A stretch of DNA of 64,000 bases from DAITQM01 sp036832975 (GCA_036832975.1 DAITQM010000003.1:1-64000); one strand, 5' to 3'. Positions 34,264 to 43,769 are shown, numbered from the stretch's first letter. The notes: a model not told the origin generated them from the letters alone. Program-made: numbers and translations.

Positions 34264-36486
34264 TCAGATCTGTTTCAACAGGTTCCGTCCTTCCGCCCGC
34301 TGCGCTTCGTTGCCCTCTTCCATCACCTCGTCGATGATGGTGCGCGCCGCGTCAGCGTCGCCCATCGAAATATAGGCGCGGGCCAGGTCGAGTTTGATCT
34401 CGATATCGTCTTCGTCGCTGCCGCCGGGCAGGCCGTGCGCGGTTTCGCCGCCGGCGCCTTCGAATGCTTCTTCGTCGTCATCTTTGACCAGTTTGAGGAC
34501 ACTTTCGAACGGGTCGGGGTCTGTCGCCATTTCTTCCTTCGGAGCGGCGCTCTCGCCGCCGCGGCGCAACAATTCGCGCGCCGCGTCGCGATCGAAGTCG
34601 AGCCCGGCGTTCTCCTCCGCCGCCGGCCCGGCGCCGGCGGTCCGCCCATCGCCGGCCAAACGCTCATCTTCAGCTTGCAGACGCTGCAACAGGTCGCGCG
34701 TCGTCTCATCGAGCGGCGGCGATTCGGCCGCTTCGCTGGAGGCCGGGCGCCGATCGGGCTGCGGTTGTGACCCCTGCGCCAGGGTCGTGGCCGGTGGCAC
34801 ACGAGACGGCTGGGCCGGAGCCGGCGGCGGTGTTGGAGTCGGGGGTGATGCTGCCTGGCGCGCCGGGGGCGCAGCGCGGGGGGCCGGTTTGGGCCGCGGC
34901 TGGGTTTGGGATTGAACCGGGCGCCGGGCACCGGCTTGCGCCCGTACCAAACGATCGGCCAGTGAAGCCTGCGGCGCGGTTTCACCGCGCCGCCGTTTCT
35001 GCAACCAGATCAATGCCACGACCGCCAGCAGACCGATGCCGGCGATCACCGCCATGGTTCCGGTGACCCACTTACGGTCGGCACTGGCGGGTGGGGTTGC
35101 GGGCGGTTGCGGCGCGGGCGCGGACACGCCACCGGCCACAGGCTCGGGTGTGCCAGCAGCGGTTTCGGCATCCGGCGAGGCGGTTTCCGCCGCCGGCGGC
35201 TCGTTGCCGATCGGTGTCGTTTCCGCCGAGAGCGGCGCCGTCGCGTCGCCACCGGCCTCGGCGCCCTCGGTGGTCGGAGGCTCGGGCTGTTGCGCATCAG
35301 CCAGATAGCTCTGAAATTCCGCCAATTCGGGATCGACGACTTCGAGGCCACGCCGGCCCTCCAACTCGTCGCGCAATTCCTGCACCTGGCGCGCCAGATC
35401 CTGGTTTTCGAGCCGGGTGGTCAGCAATTCCTCTTCAAGCCGCGACAGCTCGGCCCGCACCGTCGCGCTGTCGCGCAGCGTACCGTCCTCGCCGTTAGCG
35501 TCGGGCGGCACCAGTTTCAATTGGGTCTGTACGTCTTGCCGGCTTGCCGCCGTCGATGATCCGGACCCCGCTGGCGACGATGCACCACCGGCTCCTCGAC
35601 CCTCCCCTTGGTCGCCGATCGCACGGCCAGCGGCACGACCGGTGTAAGCCCGCCAGGCATCGTGCTGCTCGCTGGCGATCCGGCGCGCTTGTTCGGCATC
35701 GAGCAGGGCGATCGCCTGGCGGTCGGGCACGGCCAGCCGCGCACCTTTGTGCAAGCGGTTGATGTTGCCATCGTCGAAAGCCTCCGGGTTGAGGCGGACG
35801 AAGGCGAGCATCACCTGGTTATTGCTGTACGCGGTGCGGTCGGGATTGTGGCGCTCGGCGATGCTCCACAAGGTCTCGCCGGCGACGACCGGGCCGTAAG
35901 ACTCGCCGGGCGGTGTTTCGGCGGCGGCCGGGGCGACCCGTTCGCGAGCCGGTGGCGGCGCGCTCGTCGCGGCCTGGCGCGCGGCTTGCGGCGGCGGTGC
36001 GGCGGCGACGGGGGCCGCGGCCGGAGCCGCCGGTTCGGGCTTGACGGCCAGCGTCGGCTCGCCGGCGAGCGGCGGATCGAGAAACAGCGTGTACTGGCGC
36101 AGCAGGCGGCCGCTGCTCCAACTGGCATCGAGCAAAAGCTGCAAAAACGGATCGGTGATCGGCCGGCTCGAAGTCAGGTGCACCACCGGACCCGACGGGC
36201 GATCGATCAGTTCGACGGTGATCGGCACCGTCAGGTTGGCGCGGTTCAGCCCGACGCGCCGGAAGTCCTCGACACTCGCCAGATCGACCTTGAGCCCCTG
36301 CCGCTCGTCACCGCCGCTGACGGCCAGCGGGATCATGACGTCCAGCGGTTGGTTCAGGAACGATCGAACCTCGGCGTCGCCGAGCCCCAGCGCCGGTGCG
36401 TCGAGCGGCGCTATCAAGCCGACGAGCCAGATCGCGCTCCATACCCGCCACTGTGTCGCGGTCCCCCTCTGGGTTGTCATTGTCAT
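34264..36486 (-). CDS. fimV: FimV, LysM-containing polar membrane protein
   Basis: This 740-residue protein has a signal or anchor at the N-terminus, then the FimV domain (DAEVRSFLNQPLDVMIPLAV). A LysM-like peptidoglycan-binding segment follows (GPVVAGETLWSIAERHNPDR, then a LHKGARLAVPD end), as does a coiled coil (LSRLEEELLTTRLENQDLAR). Near the middle there is a membrane helix (MAVIAGIGLLAVVALIWLQK), then a Pro/Ala/Gln-rich cytoplasmic linker. The conserved C-terminal FimV TPR-like motif (KLDLARAYISMGDADAARTI) closes it. It organises the cell pole, type IV pili and twitching. No partner pilus gene is in the window. Confidence 0.93.
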   Translation of the reverse strand: MTMTTQRGTATQWRVWSAIWLVGLIAPLDAPALGLGDAEVRSFLNQPLDVMIPLAVSGGDERQGLKVDLASVEDFRRVGLNRANLTVPITVELIDRPSGPVVHLTSSRPITDPFLQLLLDASWSSGRLLRQYTLFLDPPLAGEPTLAVKPEPAAPAAAPVAAAPPPQAARQAATSAPPPARERVAPAAAETPPGESYGPVVAGETLWSIAERHNPDRTAYSNNQVMLAFVRLNPEAFDDGNINRLHKGARLAVPDRQAIALLDAEQARRIASEQHDAWRAYTGRAAGRAIGDQGEGRGAGGASSPAGSGSSTAASRQDVQTQLKLVPPDANGEDGTLRDSATVRAELSRLEEELLTTRLENQDLARQVQELRDELEGRRGLEVVDPELAEFQSYLADAQQPEPPTTEGAEAGGDATAPLSAETTPIGNEPPAAETASPDAETAAGTPEPVAGGVSAPAPQPPATPPASADRKWVTGTMAVIAGIGLLAVVALIWLQKRRRGETAPQASLADRLVRAQAGARRPVQSQTQPRPKPAPRAAPPARQAASPPTPTPPPAPAQPSRVPPATTLAQGSQPQPDRRPASSEAAESPPLDETTRDLLQRLQAEDERLAGDGRTAGAGPAAEENAGLDFDRDAARELLRRGGESAAPKEEMATDPDPFESVLKLVKDDDEEAFEGAGGETAHGLPGGSDEDDIEIKLDLARAYISMGDADAARTIIDEVMEEGNEAQRAEGRNLLKQI

Positions 36487-36649
36487 GCGCCTCTCGGTCG
36501 AATTCCAATAGCGATCGGTGCGTTACGTAAACATCATACAATCAAAGACTTCCAGTCACAATCTACCATGAATTGCGAGGTTTGTCACCGAACGGGCCAT
36601 CACACCGGACGATCGATCTTCCGGCCGTCACGGCGGCACGGGTCATCTC

Positions 36650-37666
36650 TCAACGCCGAACGAGCCGCTCGGCGATCTGCACCGCGTTCAGCGCGGCTCC
36701 CTTGCGGATGTTGTCGGCGACGACCCACAGGCACAAGCCCTGCGGGTCGCAAGGGTCGCGGCGCAGGCGCCCGACATGGACTTCATCGTGGCCGGCGGCG
36801 TGGGTCAAGGGCGTCGGATAAGCCGCCGGCTCGGCGGCAAAGCGCACGCCGGGCAGCGCAGCGAGCAGGGCCGCGGCCCGTTCGAGCGGTAGCGCCTCGA
36901 CAGTGCGCAGATGCAGCGCCACAGCATGACCGTAGAACACCGGCACCCGAACCGCGGTGGCAGTCAGCGCCAGGTCTGGCAGGCACAGCAGGCGGCGCGC
37001 CTCGCGGATCATTTTCCATTCCTCGCGGGTGCTGCCGTCGGCTTCGAAATCATCGACCTGGGGCAACACGTTGAAGGCGATTGGCTGCGGGAACACCTTG
37101 CTTTCGATGGCCTGGAAATTGAGCCGGGCGGCGGTCTGGCGCGCCAGTTCCTCGAGCGCCAGCCGCCCTTTGCCGGATACCGACTGCCAGGTCATCGCGT
37201 GCACCCGTTCGAGGCCGGCGGCCGCGGCCAGCGGTTGCAAGGCCATCACCATCTGAATCGTCGAACAGTTCGGGTTGGCGATGATGCCCGGCGGCCGCCA
37301 GCGATCCAATACCCCACCGTTGACCTCGGGGACGACCAGGGGAATATCCAGGTCGGTGCGGAAGGCCGAAGAGTTGTCGATCACCACGCAACCGGCGGCG
37401 ACAGCGCGCGGTGCGTGCCGCCGCGCGACCTCGGCCCCGGCCGAAAACAACGCCAGATCGGTGCCGGCGAAATCGAACTCATCGAGCGCGGCCAGCGCAA
37501 AATCCTGCCCCCCGGCGCTGACGATGTCGCCGGCCGAACGCGGGCTGGCCAGGGCGCTGATCGAGCGGGCCGGCACGCCGCGTTCGAGCAGCAGTTCCAA
37601 CATCACCTGGCCGACAGCGCCGCTGGCTCCGGCGACGGCAATCTGGAGATCCGGGAAGTTTTTCAT
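36650..37666 (-). CDS. asd: Aspartate-semialdehyde dehydrogenase
   Basis: This 338-residue protein has the nucleotide loop VAGASGAVGQVMLELLLERG, the catalytic Cys in IIANPNCSTIQMVMAL and DNSSAFRTDLDIPLVVPEVN. It reduces aspartyl phosphate for lysine, threonine, methionine and diaminopimelate synthesis. It precedes fimV on the same strand; the 163-bp gap between them holds nothing I can name. Confidence 0.96.
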   Translation of the reverse strand: MKNFPDLQIAVAGASGAVGQVMLELLLERGVPARSISALASPRSAGDIVSAGGQDFALAALDEFDFAGTDLALFSAGAEVARRHAPRAVAAGCVVIDNSSAFRTDLDIPLVVPEVNGGVLDRWRPPGIIANPNCSTIQMVMALQPLAAAAGLERVHAMTWQSVSGKGRLALEELARQTAARLNFQAIESKVFPQPIAFNVLPQVDDFEADGSTREEWKMIREARRLLCLPDLALTATAVRVPVFYGHAVALHLRTVEALPLERAAALLAALPGVRFAAEPAAYPTPLTHAAGHDEVHVGRLRRDPCDPQGLCLWVVADNIRKGAALNAVQIAERLVRR

Positions 37667-37691
37667 TGACCGGCGATAGGGTGGTGGGCGA

Positions 37692-38795
37692 TTACCGCGA
37701 GCCGGCCGGCAACTGTGGGGCGCGGGAACGGACGTCGCCGCACTGCGCCCGGTGGCGCAGCACGTGATCGATCAGCACCAGGGCCATCATCGCTTCGGCG
37801 ATCGGCGTGGCACGCAGTCCAACGCACGGGTCGTGCCGGCCGGTGGTGACCACTTCGACCGGCCGGCCGTCGCGGTCGATGGTGCGGCCGGGCAGCCGGA
37901 GGCTCGAGGTCGGTTTGAAGGCCATCCGGACGATGATCTCCTGGCCGCTCGAGATGCCGCCGAGGATGCCGCCGGCGTGGTTGCTGGCAAAACCTTCGGG
38001 GGTCATTTCATCGCGGTGCTCGCTGCCTTTTTGCGCCACCGCGGCGAAACCATCACCGATGGCCACCGCCTTGACGGCGTTGATGCTCATCATCGCGGCG
38101 GCGAGTTCGGCGTCGAGTTTGCCGTAAACCGGTTCCCCGAGGCCAGCCGGCACGCCGCGGGCCATCACCGTCACTTCGGCGCCGACCGAATCACCGGACT
38201 TGCGCAAGGCGTCCATATAGCTTTCGAGTTCGCCGACCATCGCCGGATCGGGGCAAAAAAATGGATTGGATTCGATGATCTCGAGATCGACCGTCCGGTC
38301 GGTGCGCAGCGGTCCGAGTTGCGAGAGATAACCCACGATATCGATCGGGGTGTGCGCCGCCAGCCACTTGCGGGCGATCGCCCCGGCGGCGACGCGCAGC
38401 GTCGTTTCGCGCGCCGACGAACGGCCGCCGCCGCGCCAATCGCGGATGCCGTATTTGGCCTCGTAAGTGTAATCGGCGTGCCCTGGGCGGTAACGATCGG
38501 CTAATTCGCTGTAATCGCGGCTGCGGGCGTCGGTGTTGTCGATGATCAGGGCCAGCGGCGTCCCGGTCGTGACCCCGTCGAACACGCCGGAGACAATCCG
38601 CACGGCGTCGGCTTCGCGGCGTTGCGAGGTGTGCCGCGAGCGGCCGGTCGCCCGCCGGCGCAGCGCCTGTTCGATTTCGCCGGCGGCGATTTCGAGTCCC
38701 GGCGGACAGCCGTCAATGACGCAGCCGATCGCCGGCCCGTGACTTTCGCCAAAGGTCGTGACCGTAAATAATTTGCCGAAGCTGTTGCTGCCCAT
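37692..38795 (-). CDS. aroC: Chorismate synthase
   Basis: This 367-residue protein has the family signatures FGESHGPAIGCVIDGCPPGL, GRGGGRSSARETTLRVAAGA-like sequence (DWRGGGRSSARETTLRVAAG) and ASNHAGGILGGISSGQEIIV. It is an FMN-dependent lyase that makes chorismate. The start is at ATG 38795 (MGSNSFGKLF). It lies between prmB and asd on the same strand. Confidence 0.97.
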   Translation of the reverse strand: MGSNSFGKLFTVTTFGESHGPAIGCVIDGCPPGLEIAAGEIEQALRRRATGRSRHTSQRREADAVRIVSGVFDGVTTGTPLALIIDNTDARSRDYSELADRYRPGHADYTYEAKYGIRDWRGGGRSSARETTLRVAAGAIARKWLAAHTPIDIVGYLSQLGPLRTDRTVDLEIIESNPFFCPDPAMVGELESYMDALRKSGDSVGAEVTVMARGVPAGLGEPVYGKLDAELAAAMMSINAVKAVAIGDGFAAVAQKGSEHRDEMTPEGFASNHAGGILGGISSGQEIIVRMAFKPTSSLRLPGRTIDRDGRPVEVVTTGRHDPCVGLRATPIAEAMMALVLIDHVLRHRAQCGDVRSRAPQLPAGSR

Positions 38796-38826
38796 CGAAA
38801 TCGCGATGATCCTCCGTTATCCCAGG

Positions 38827-39810
38827 TTATGATAAAGCGGACCGCAGTTTAGCATTCAGCGCCAAGCGGCGGCGGGCGCGCCAGGCCGCGATAGCGGGTG
38901 CGGCACGGTCGAGTTCTTCGCGGGCGATCAGCATGACACCGTCGCCGCCGGCGCTGAACTCGAGCCAAGTGCACCCGATGTCGGGCAGCGCCGCGGCCAG
39001 CGTCGGCCACGAACCGCCGACTTCGAGAAACAACAGCCCGGCGGGCGCCAGCCAATCCGCGGCGGAGCCGAGAATGCGCGCCGCAAAATCCAGGCCGTCG
39101 GCGCCGCCGGCCAGCGCCGCGGCCGGTTCGGCGCGATATTCGGGGGCGAGATCAGCCATTTCGCTGTCCGGCACATAGGGTGGATTGGCGAGGATGACAT
39201 CGTAGCCGCCGCGCCGCTCGTCCGGCAGCGCAGTAAACAGATCGCCGCAATGCAGTTCGGCGCGGCGTCCGAGATCGTAGCGCGCGCCATTGTCGCGCGC
39301 CACGGCGAGCGCCGCCGGATCCAGGTCGGCCAGATCGACCCCGGCCTCGGGAAAGGCCAACGCCGCGGCAATGCCAATGCACCCCGAACCGCAGCACAGG
39401 TCGAGGATGCGGTGCACCGGACGTTCTCCTCTCCACGGTGCAAATCGATCTAAAATAACTTCGGCAAGCGGCGAGCGGGGAACCAGTACCGCGTCATTGA
39501 CCTTGAATTTCAAGCCGGCGAACCACGCCTCGCCGGTCAAATACGCCGCTGGCTTGCGGCTGAAAATGCGCCGCTCGATCCAGCGTTCGATTGCGGCGCG
39601 CTCGCCGGGCGCCAGTATCCGCCGCGGCAAAGGCGACGTGGGATCCAATCCCAGGGCATGGGCCGCCAGCCAGCACGCTTCGCTATACGGCTCAGCCGTG
39701 CCGTGACCGCAGACGACACCCGCCGCGGCCAGCCGCCGAGCGGCGGCACCGACCACGGTGAGCAGGTCCAAACCCGGCTGCTGATCAGGCGATGACTTCT
39801 CTTGTATCAT
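38827..39810 (-). CDS. prmB: Ribosomal protein L3 N5-glutamine methyltransferase
   Basis: This 327-residue protein is a SAM-dependent methyltransferase with ILDLCCGSGCIGIAAALAFP (motif I) and VILANPPYVPDSEM (the NPPY catalytic motif). The placement directly upstream of aroC and the length favour PrmB over the release-factor enzyme PrmC. It is divergent from the SCO1-like gene. Confidence 0.9.
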   Translation of the reverse strand: MIQEKSSPDQQPGLDLLTVVGAAARRLAAAGVVCGHGTAEPYSEACWLAAHALGLDPTSPLPRRILAPGERAAIERWIERRIFSRKPAAYLTGEAWFAGLKFKVNDAVLVPRSPLAEVILDRFAPWRGERPVHRILDLCCGSGCIGIAAALAFPEAGVDLADLDPAALAVARDNGARYDLGRRAELHCGDLFTALPDERRGGYDVILANPPYVPDSEMADLAPEYRAEPAAALAGGADGLDFAARILGSAADWLAPAGLLFLEVGGSWPTLAAALPDIGCTWLEFSAGGDGVMLIAREELDRAAPAIAAWRARRRLALNAKLRSALS

Positions 39811-39839
39811 TGGACGTTCATGATCTCATGGATGACGCC

Positions 39840-40595
39840 ATGAAGCCCCCTTGGACAAGCCCCGCCCGGTTTCGGTTGCTGATCGTCTGCACCGTCGCGC
39901 TGGCCGCCTGCCGGCCGGAACCACCAGCCGCCGGAGGCGAGGCGGAACTTGCGCCGCCGCTGCTTTCCGTCACCGTCAACCCGCCCCGCCGGCTGACCGA
40001 TTTCGCCCTTCTCGACCACCACGGTGCGCTTTTCAATCGGGCCAGCCTCGCCGGGGCATGGCATCTGATGTTTTTCGGCTTCACGCGCTGCCCGGACATC
40101 TGCCCACCGACACTGGCCCAACTCGGCGCCGTGCAACGGGCGATCAAGGCCAATGGCGCAACGCCGCCGCGCGTCATTTTCGTCACCGTCGATCCGGTTT
40201 ACGATACGCCCGAAACGATGGCCTTGTATCTCGCCAACTTCAGGCTCGATGCCGATGGGGTGACCGGCGAGCGGCCGCAGCTCGAGGCGCTGGCGCTGCA
40301 ACTGGGTATTTATCACCGGCCAACTGTTGAACCGCCGCCGGACACCGCGCCCACCCACCAACACCATCAGGAAGACGCCGTCACATTCGATCACAGCAGC
40401 CAGGTGCTGCTGCTCGATCCCGAGGCCCGGCTGATCGCCATCCTGCCGCAACCGCTCGACCCCAAAGCCCTCGCCGACCTGCTGCCGGAACTGATGTCGG
40501 CCGCCGACCCGACCCCGGCAGTGGACGATGACCTCGCCCCTGCCCCGCTCCGTCCCCGGGTGCTGACCGCTGCACCGGCCGGCAGCTCGCCATGA
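39840..40595 (+). CDS. SCO1/SenC-family copper chaperone lipoprotein
   Basis: This 251-residue protein has a lipoprotein signal (LLIVCTVALAAC, lipidated Cys24). A thioredoxin fold follows with the copper-binding pair in TRCPDICPPTLAQLG (Cys84, Cys88) and a late His in VTFDHSSQVLLLDP. A His-rich stretch (THQHHQED) precedes it. SCO proteins help assemble the CuA site of cytochrome oxidase. The start at ATG 39840 puts the lipobox at a normal distance. It overlaps psd by 4 nt. Confidence 0.9.
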   Translation: MKPPWTSPARFRLLIVCTVALAACRPEPPAAGGEAELAPPLLSVTVNPPRRLTDFALLDHHGALFNRASLAGAWHLMFFGFTRCPDICPPTLAQLGAVQRAIKANGATPPRVIFVTVDPVYDTPETMALYLANFRLDADGVTGERPQLEALALQLGIYHRPTVEPPPDTAPTHQHHQEDAVTFDHSSQVLLLDPEARLIAILPQPLDPKALADLLPELMSAADPTPAVDDDLAPAPLRPRVLTAAPAGSSP

Positions 40596-41461
40596 AAAAC
40601 GCCACGTGGACGTCCCGCCTCGTGTATTACGGGCAATGGGCGTTGCCCGGCCGGCTGCTGACCCGGCTCGCCGGAGCGCTGGCCCAAAGCCGGATCGCTT
40701 GGTTCAAAAACGGGCTGATCCGGTTGTTTATCGCCCGCTACAAAGTCGATCTCGACGAAGCGATGTACAGCGACTTGCGGCAATACCCCAACTTCAACGC
40801 TTTTTTCATCCGCACGCTGCGACCGGGTACCCGGCCGCAAGATAGCGACCACCGATCGCTGATCGCGCCGTGCGACGGCGAAATCAGCGCCGCCGGCACC
40901 CTCGGCGAAGGCCTGCTGATCCAGGCCAAGGGATACCGCTATCCACTCAGCACACTGATCGCCGGCGACGACGACGAGGTGGGGCGTTTCCTCGGCGGTG
41001 AATATCTGACCATTTATCTCGCCCCCTGCGACTATCATCGAGTTCATATGCCGCTGGCCGGCCGCCTGCAGATGACCCGCCACATCCCCGGCCGGTTGTT
41101 CAGCGTGCACCCGAAAAGCGTCGCCGCAGTGCCGGACATCTACACCCGCAACGAGCGCCTGTACTGCCGCTTCGCCCTACCGCAAAGCGACCGCCAATGG
41201 GGTCTGGTGATGGTTGGCGCCCTGCTGGTCGCCGGGATCGAAACAGTTTGGGCCGGCCGCTCCAGCGCGGCGCGGCGGGTCGAGGCCCGCGACCGGTTCG
41301 ACCCGGCGGTCATGCTACAGCGCGGCATGGAAATGGCGCGCTTCAATTACGGCTCGACCGTCATCCTGCTCGTCCCGCCGGGCACCGTACGCTGGCGCGG
41401 CGGCCTCGAACCCGGCCGCCGCCTCAAAACCGCCGAAGCGCTGGGTTGGTTGAATGGGTGA
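40592..41461 (+). CDS. psd: Phosphatidylserine decarboxylase proenzyme
   Basis: This 289-residue protein has FNAFFIRTLRPGTRPQ, IAPCDGEISAAGTL, YLAPCDYHRVHMPLAG and the self-cleavage site in FNYGSTVILLVPPG, where the Ser becomes the pyruvoyl group. It makes phosphatidylethanolamine at the inner membrane. The ATG overlaps the preceding stop. The third dispersed repeat copy begins 51 nt after the stop. Confidence 0.96.
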   Translation: MKNATWTSRLVYYGQWALPGRLLTRLAGALAQSRIAWFKNGLIRLFIARYKVDLDEAMYSDLRQYPNFNAFFIRTLRPGTRPQDSDHRSLIAPCDGEISAAGTLGEGLLIQAKGYRYPLSTLIAGDDDEVGRFLGGEYLTIYLAPCDYHRVHMPLAGRLQMTRHIPGRLFSVHPKSVAAVPDIYTRNERLYCRFALPQSDRQWGLVMVGALLVAGIETVWAGRSSAARRVEARDRFDPAVMLQRGMEMARFNYGSTVILLVPPGTVRWRGGLEPGRRLKTAEALGWLNG

Positions 41462-41512
41462 TGCAAGACCGTGCGGCTATCGGCTGCACGCGGATATAGC
41501 CGAAAGAAATCC

Positions 41513-41617
41513 TTAGCAGGCTGTTGAAAAACAGCTTGCTAATCCGGGCCACGGATGGCCCGGCGAAATCAGGCGCTCCTTAGCGGCTGATTTCGGGAGC
41601 GCAGCGAAAGTCGCGCC
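41513..41617 (+). repeat. Dispersed structured repeat, copy B (psd 3' side)
   Basis: 105 bp beginning TTAGCAGGCTGTTGAAAAAC, nearly identical to copy A read from the folC side. It includes hairpins centred on GGCCACGGATGGCC and on CTCCTTAGCGG. It lies downstream of psd in the same relative orientation as copies A and C behind folC and rho. Confidence 0.75.
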
Positions 41618-41630
41618 TTCCGCAAGCGAC

Positions 41631-41661
41631 GTTGAAAAACGCCAGGATGGCGTTTTTCAAC
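41631..41661. terminator. Perfect 13-bp hairpin, possible terminator
   Basis: GTTGAAAAACGCC, a 5-nt loop (AGGAT) and GGCGTTTTTCAAC form a perfect stem with internal A and T tracts on each arm. It may end psd transcription or be another end of the adjoining dispersed element, since GTTGAAAAAC also occurs in that repeat. Confidence 0.5.
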
Positions 41662-41683
41662 AACCTGTTAACCCGTCTATAAT
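41655..41683 (+). promoter_or_regulatory. Candidate sigma-70 promoter
   Basis: TATAAT at 41678-41683 has the hexamer TTTCAA 17 nt upstream, inside the 3' arm of the neighbouring hairpin. It would give a leader of about 190 nt to the gene at 41881. The rest of the 41462-41880 gap contains no other recognisable element. Confidence 0.35.
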
Positions 41684-41880
41684 CGTCTCATCGGGACCGG
41701 TGCGCACCGCGCATGGGTCGTGCGCAGCGATCTTCTCGATCCCGCTCGCAGAAACGCCGGCTCGAATGATTGGGCATTGTTTACTACCGAATCGTTCAGC
41801 GGTTGCCGCGGTGATCGTCCGCCCGCAGCGGACGCCTAGACCGCATCAGAAAAAACCGTCTCGAACGAAAAGGAAAAACC

Positions 41881-43563
41881 ATGGATTCCTACAAAGTTCT
41901 TCTTTTTATTCAGATCTTTTCGGCGCTGCTGGCCTTCGGGTTGTTGGGCTACCGGTTCGTGCTTATTCCGAAGCGGCAGAAGGCGGCATTAGAGCGAGAA
42001 TATCCTCATATTATGCGGGGTGCCGAGGCCGCGCACGTCGGCTATTTATGGGACTCCGATCTGGCCGCACCCGGACTCCAAGTGCTCCAGGCGGTGAAAC
42101 GAGGTTGGCTGATTGTCGGCAAAGAACGGGTGACGCTGGCCTCGCAAGCGGGCCGGCGGTGGGTTCTAAAAAGCATGGATCACAATACGGTGCGCACCGC
42201 ATTCGTCGATACCGGCGGTGCGATGCCGGGCTTTACGGCGCTGATCCGACTTTACGACGGCGCCGATGTGCTGTATGTCGCCAGCTTGGGGAACTGGGGT
42301 AAGGGCGATAAAAGCAAAACAATCCGCCTGTTCGAGAAGTTGCGCGCTTGTTGCGGCCTGGACCTGTCGGTGCGTCATGAAAGTTTGAGCCAGGCGGCAA
42401 GAACCGCGCTCACCGTCATGCTTTCCATAACGCTGGTGGTTGCGGTCTTTACGGTCCGCGCGGCGATCAACAAAAAGCCCCTCGATGCCCCCGCGCACAT
42501 CACGGTTCAGAACGACGGCCGCGCGCTGATGGCGAGCAGCCGGGAATTGTTGATCTTCGACGGCGCGGTGTTGATCGATCGGGTGGCGGTAAAACAATTG
42601 GGCGTGGCGCCGCCGCTGGCCAGCATCGCACCGGGCGGGCCCGGTGAAATCTATCTCGGCAGCCGCAAGGAGCACCGTATTTACCGGTGCCGCCTTGACG
42701 AACTTAGCTGCCAGCCATTTCCGGAGTCCAAAACGGAACCGCAGCCCGTATTGCGAGACGCCTTTGCCATGGTCTTCGATCGCGATCACAAGTGGCTTTT
42801 GGTGGCGGATTCCGCCCGTCACCGGCTGCTGGCATTCGATGGCGACGGAAGCTCGGTGGACGTACTCGTCGATCACCCGGTGTTATGTTTTCCGAATCAG
42901 GTGATCATCGATCGCAACGAAGCGTTTGTCGTCAATACCAATTATCACCGCATTGAACATTTCGCTTATCATCCGGAAACCCCGGCGCTCAAACGCCTCG
43001 ACAGCCTCCCGGTGGTAGCGGACACCCGCCTGGACGTCGACTGCCCGCCGCCTGCCGAAACGCTGTTCAGCAGTTTTCTCCACCGCGAACAATTCAAGGG
43101 CGAGCAAGCCCGGGCGTTTCCCGAAAGCACCCGGGGCAGAGTCTGGCCCATCAGCGCGATCAAGACCGGCAGCCGTTCCTTTTGGGTGCTGAACGCAGCG
43201 AACGGAATGCGCCGCGCCGATTTGCTCGAGATCGACGGCAACAACCACCGCCTGTTGTTGCCTGGCCGCCTGCACGACCCCGTCGCACTGGCCGCCGTCG
43301 GCGATGAATACTGGGTGGCCGACCTGGCAGAACCCGCGATTCATCGCTTCGACCGCTCAGGCAAAATGCTGGAAGATCTCGCTGATCCGGTGTTGCAAAG
43401 CTGGTTCGAATCGCTGCACAGACAAAAAGCGCAGAACGACAAAGTTTATTACACGATGCTTGTGGCGTTGTTGGCGATTTTGTTCCTGTCGGTTTATTTA
43501 TTGATGCGGCGCTACCGCCTTTTCTTCGACTTTTTAGTGGACAACAGCCCAACGTTGCGGTAA
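41881..43563 (+). CDS. Membrane-anchored protein with propeller-like repeats, unknown
   Basis: This 560-residue protein has a good ribosome binding site (AAGGA) and three likely membrane helices: residues 6-27, about 185-205 (LTVMLSITLVVAVFTVRAAI), and near the C-terminus (YYTMLVALLAILFLSVYLLM). Between the second and third, repeated motifs such as DHKWLLVADSARHRLLAFDG, GDEYWVADLAEPAIHRFDRS and PGEIYLGSRKEHRIYRC look like NHL/beta-propeller blades, probably periplasmic. I do not recognise the family. It stands alone, and its 3' end abuts the integron remnant. Confidence 0.75.
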   Translation: MDSYKVLLFIQIFSALLAFGLLGYRFVLIPKRQKAALEREYPHIMRGAEAAHVGYLWDSDLAAPGLQVLQAVKRGWLIVGKERVTLASQAGRRWVLKSMDHNTVRTAFVDTGGAMPGFTALIRLYDGADVLYVASLGNWGKGDKSKTIRLFEKLRACCGLDLSVRHESLSQAARTALTVMLSITLVVAVFTVRAAINKKPLDAPAHITVQNDGRALMASSRELLIFDGAVLIDRVAVKQLGVAPPLASIAPGGPGEIYLGSRKEHRIYRCRLDELSCQPFPESKTEPQPVLRDAFAMVFDRDHKWLLVADSARHRLLAFDGDGSSVDVLVDHPVLCFPNQVIIDRNEAFVVNTNYHRIEHFAYHPETPALKRLDSLPVVADTRLDVDCPPPAETLFSSFLHREQFKGEQARAFPESTRGRVWPISAIKTGSRSFWVLNAANGMRRADLLEIDGNNHRLLLPGRLHDPVALAAVGDEYWVADLAEPAIHRFDRSGKMLEDLADPVLQSWFESLHRQKAQNDKVYYTMLVALLAILFLSVYLLMRRYRLFFDFLVDNSPTLR

Positions 43564-43607
43564 CCACTCGCGTAATTCGGGCATTCCAGTGAGTGTATCA
43601 ATTTCGG

Positions 43608-43769
43608 TCACATCTGCCCGTTCTCCAGCACCCTGGCGATCGCGGTGATGGCATTCCAGTTGCGAGTCGTGGCCGGTACCCCAAAGAGTCGGTCGATCGC
43701 GAGCACGGCAGGGCGGAAGCTTCTGTGACAGCCGACATTGTCGCCCCTTAGAAGAGCCACGAGTGCCAT
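43608..43769 (-). pseudogene. Internally deleted DUF1697 gene (integron cassette remnant)
   Basis: The frame starts MALVALLRGDNVGCHRSFRP, very like the DUF1697 N-terminus (MALVVFLRGVNVGG-HR-FRP), and jumps within a few residues to FGVPATTRNWNAITAIARVL, which is the usual DUF1697 C-terminus. About 100 internal residues are missing, so it cannot be functional. It lies just beyond the attC site at 43817-43894 in the direction expected for the next cassette. The function of DUF1697 proteins is unknown. Confidence 0.6.

Noticed and set aside
43534..43607. Continuation of the DUF1697 remnant in a second frame (TEIDTLTGMPELREWLPQRW)
   Set aside because: It has no DUF1697 similarity and largely overlaps the end of the plus-strand 560-codon gene.
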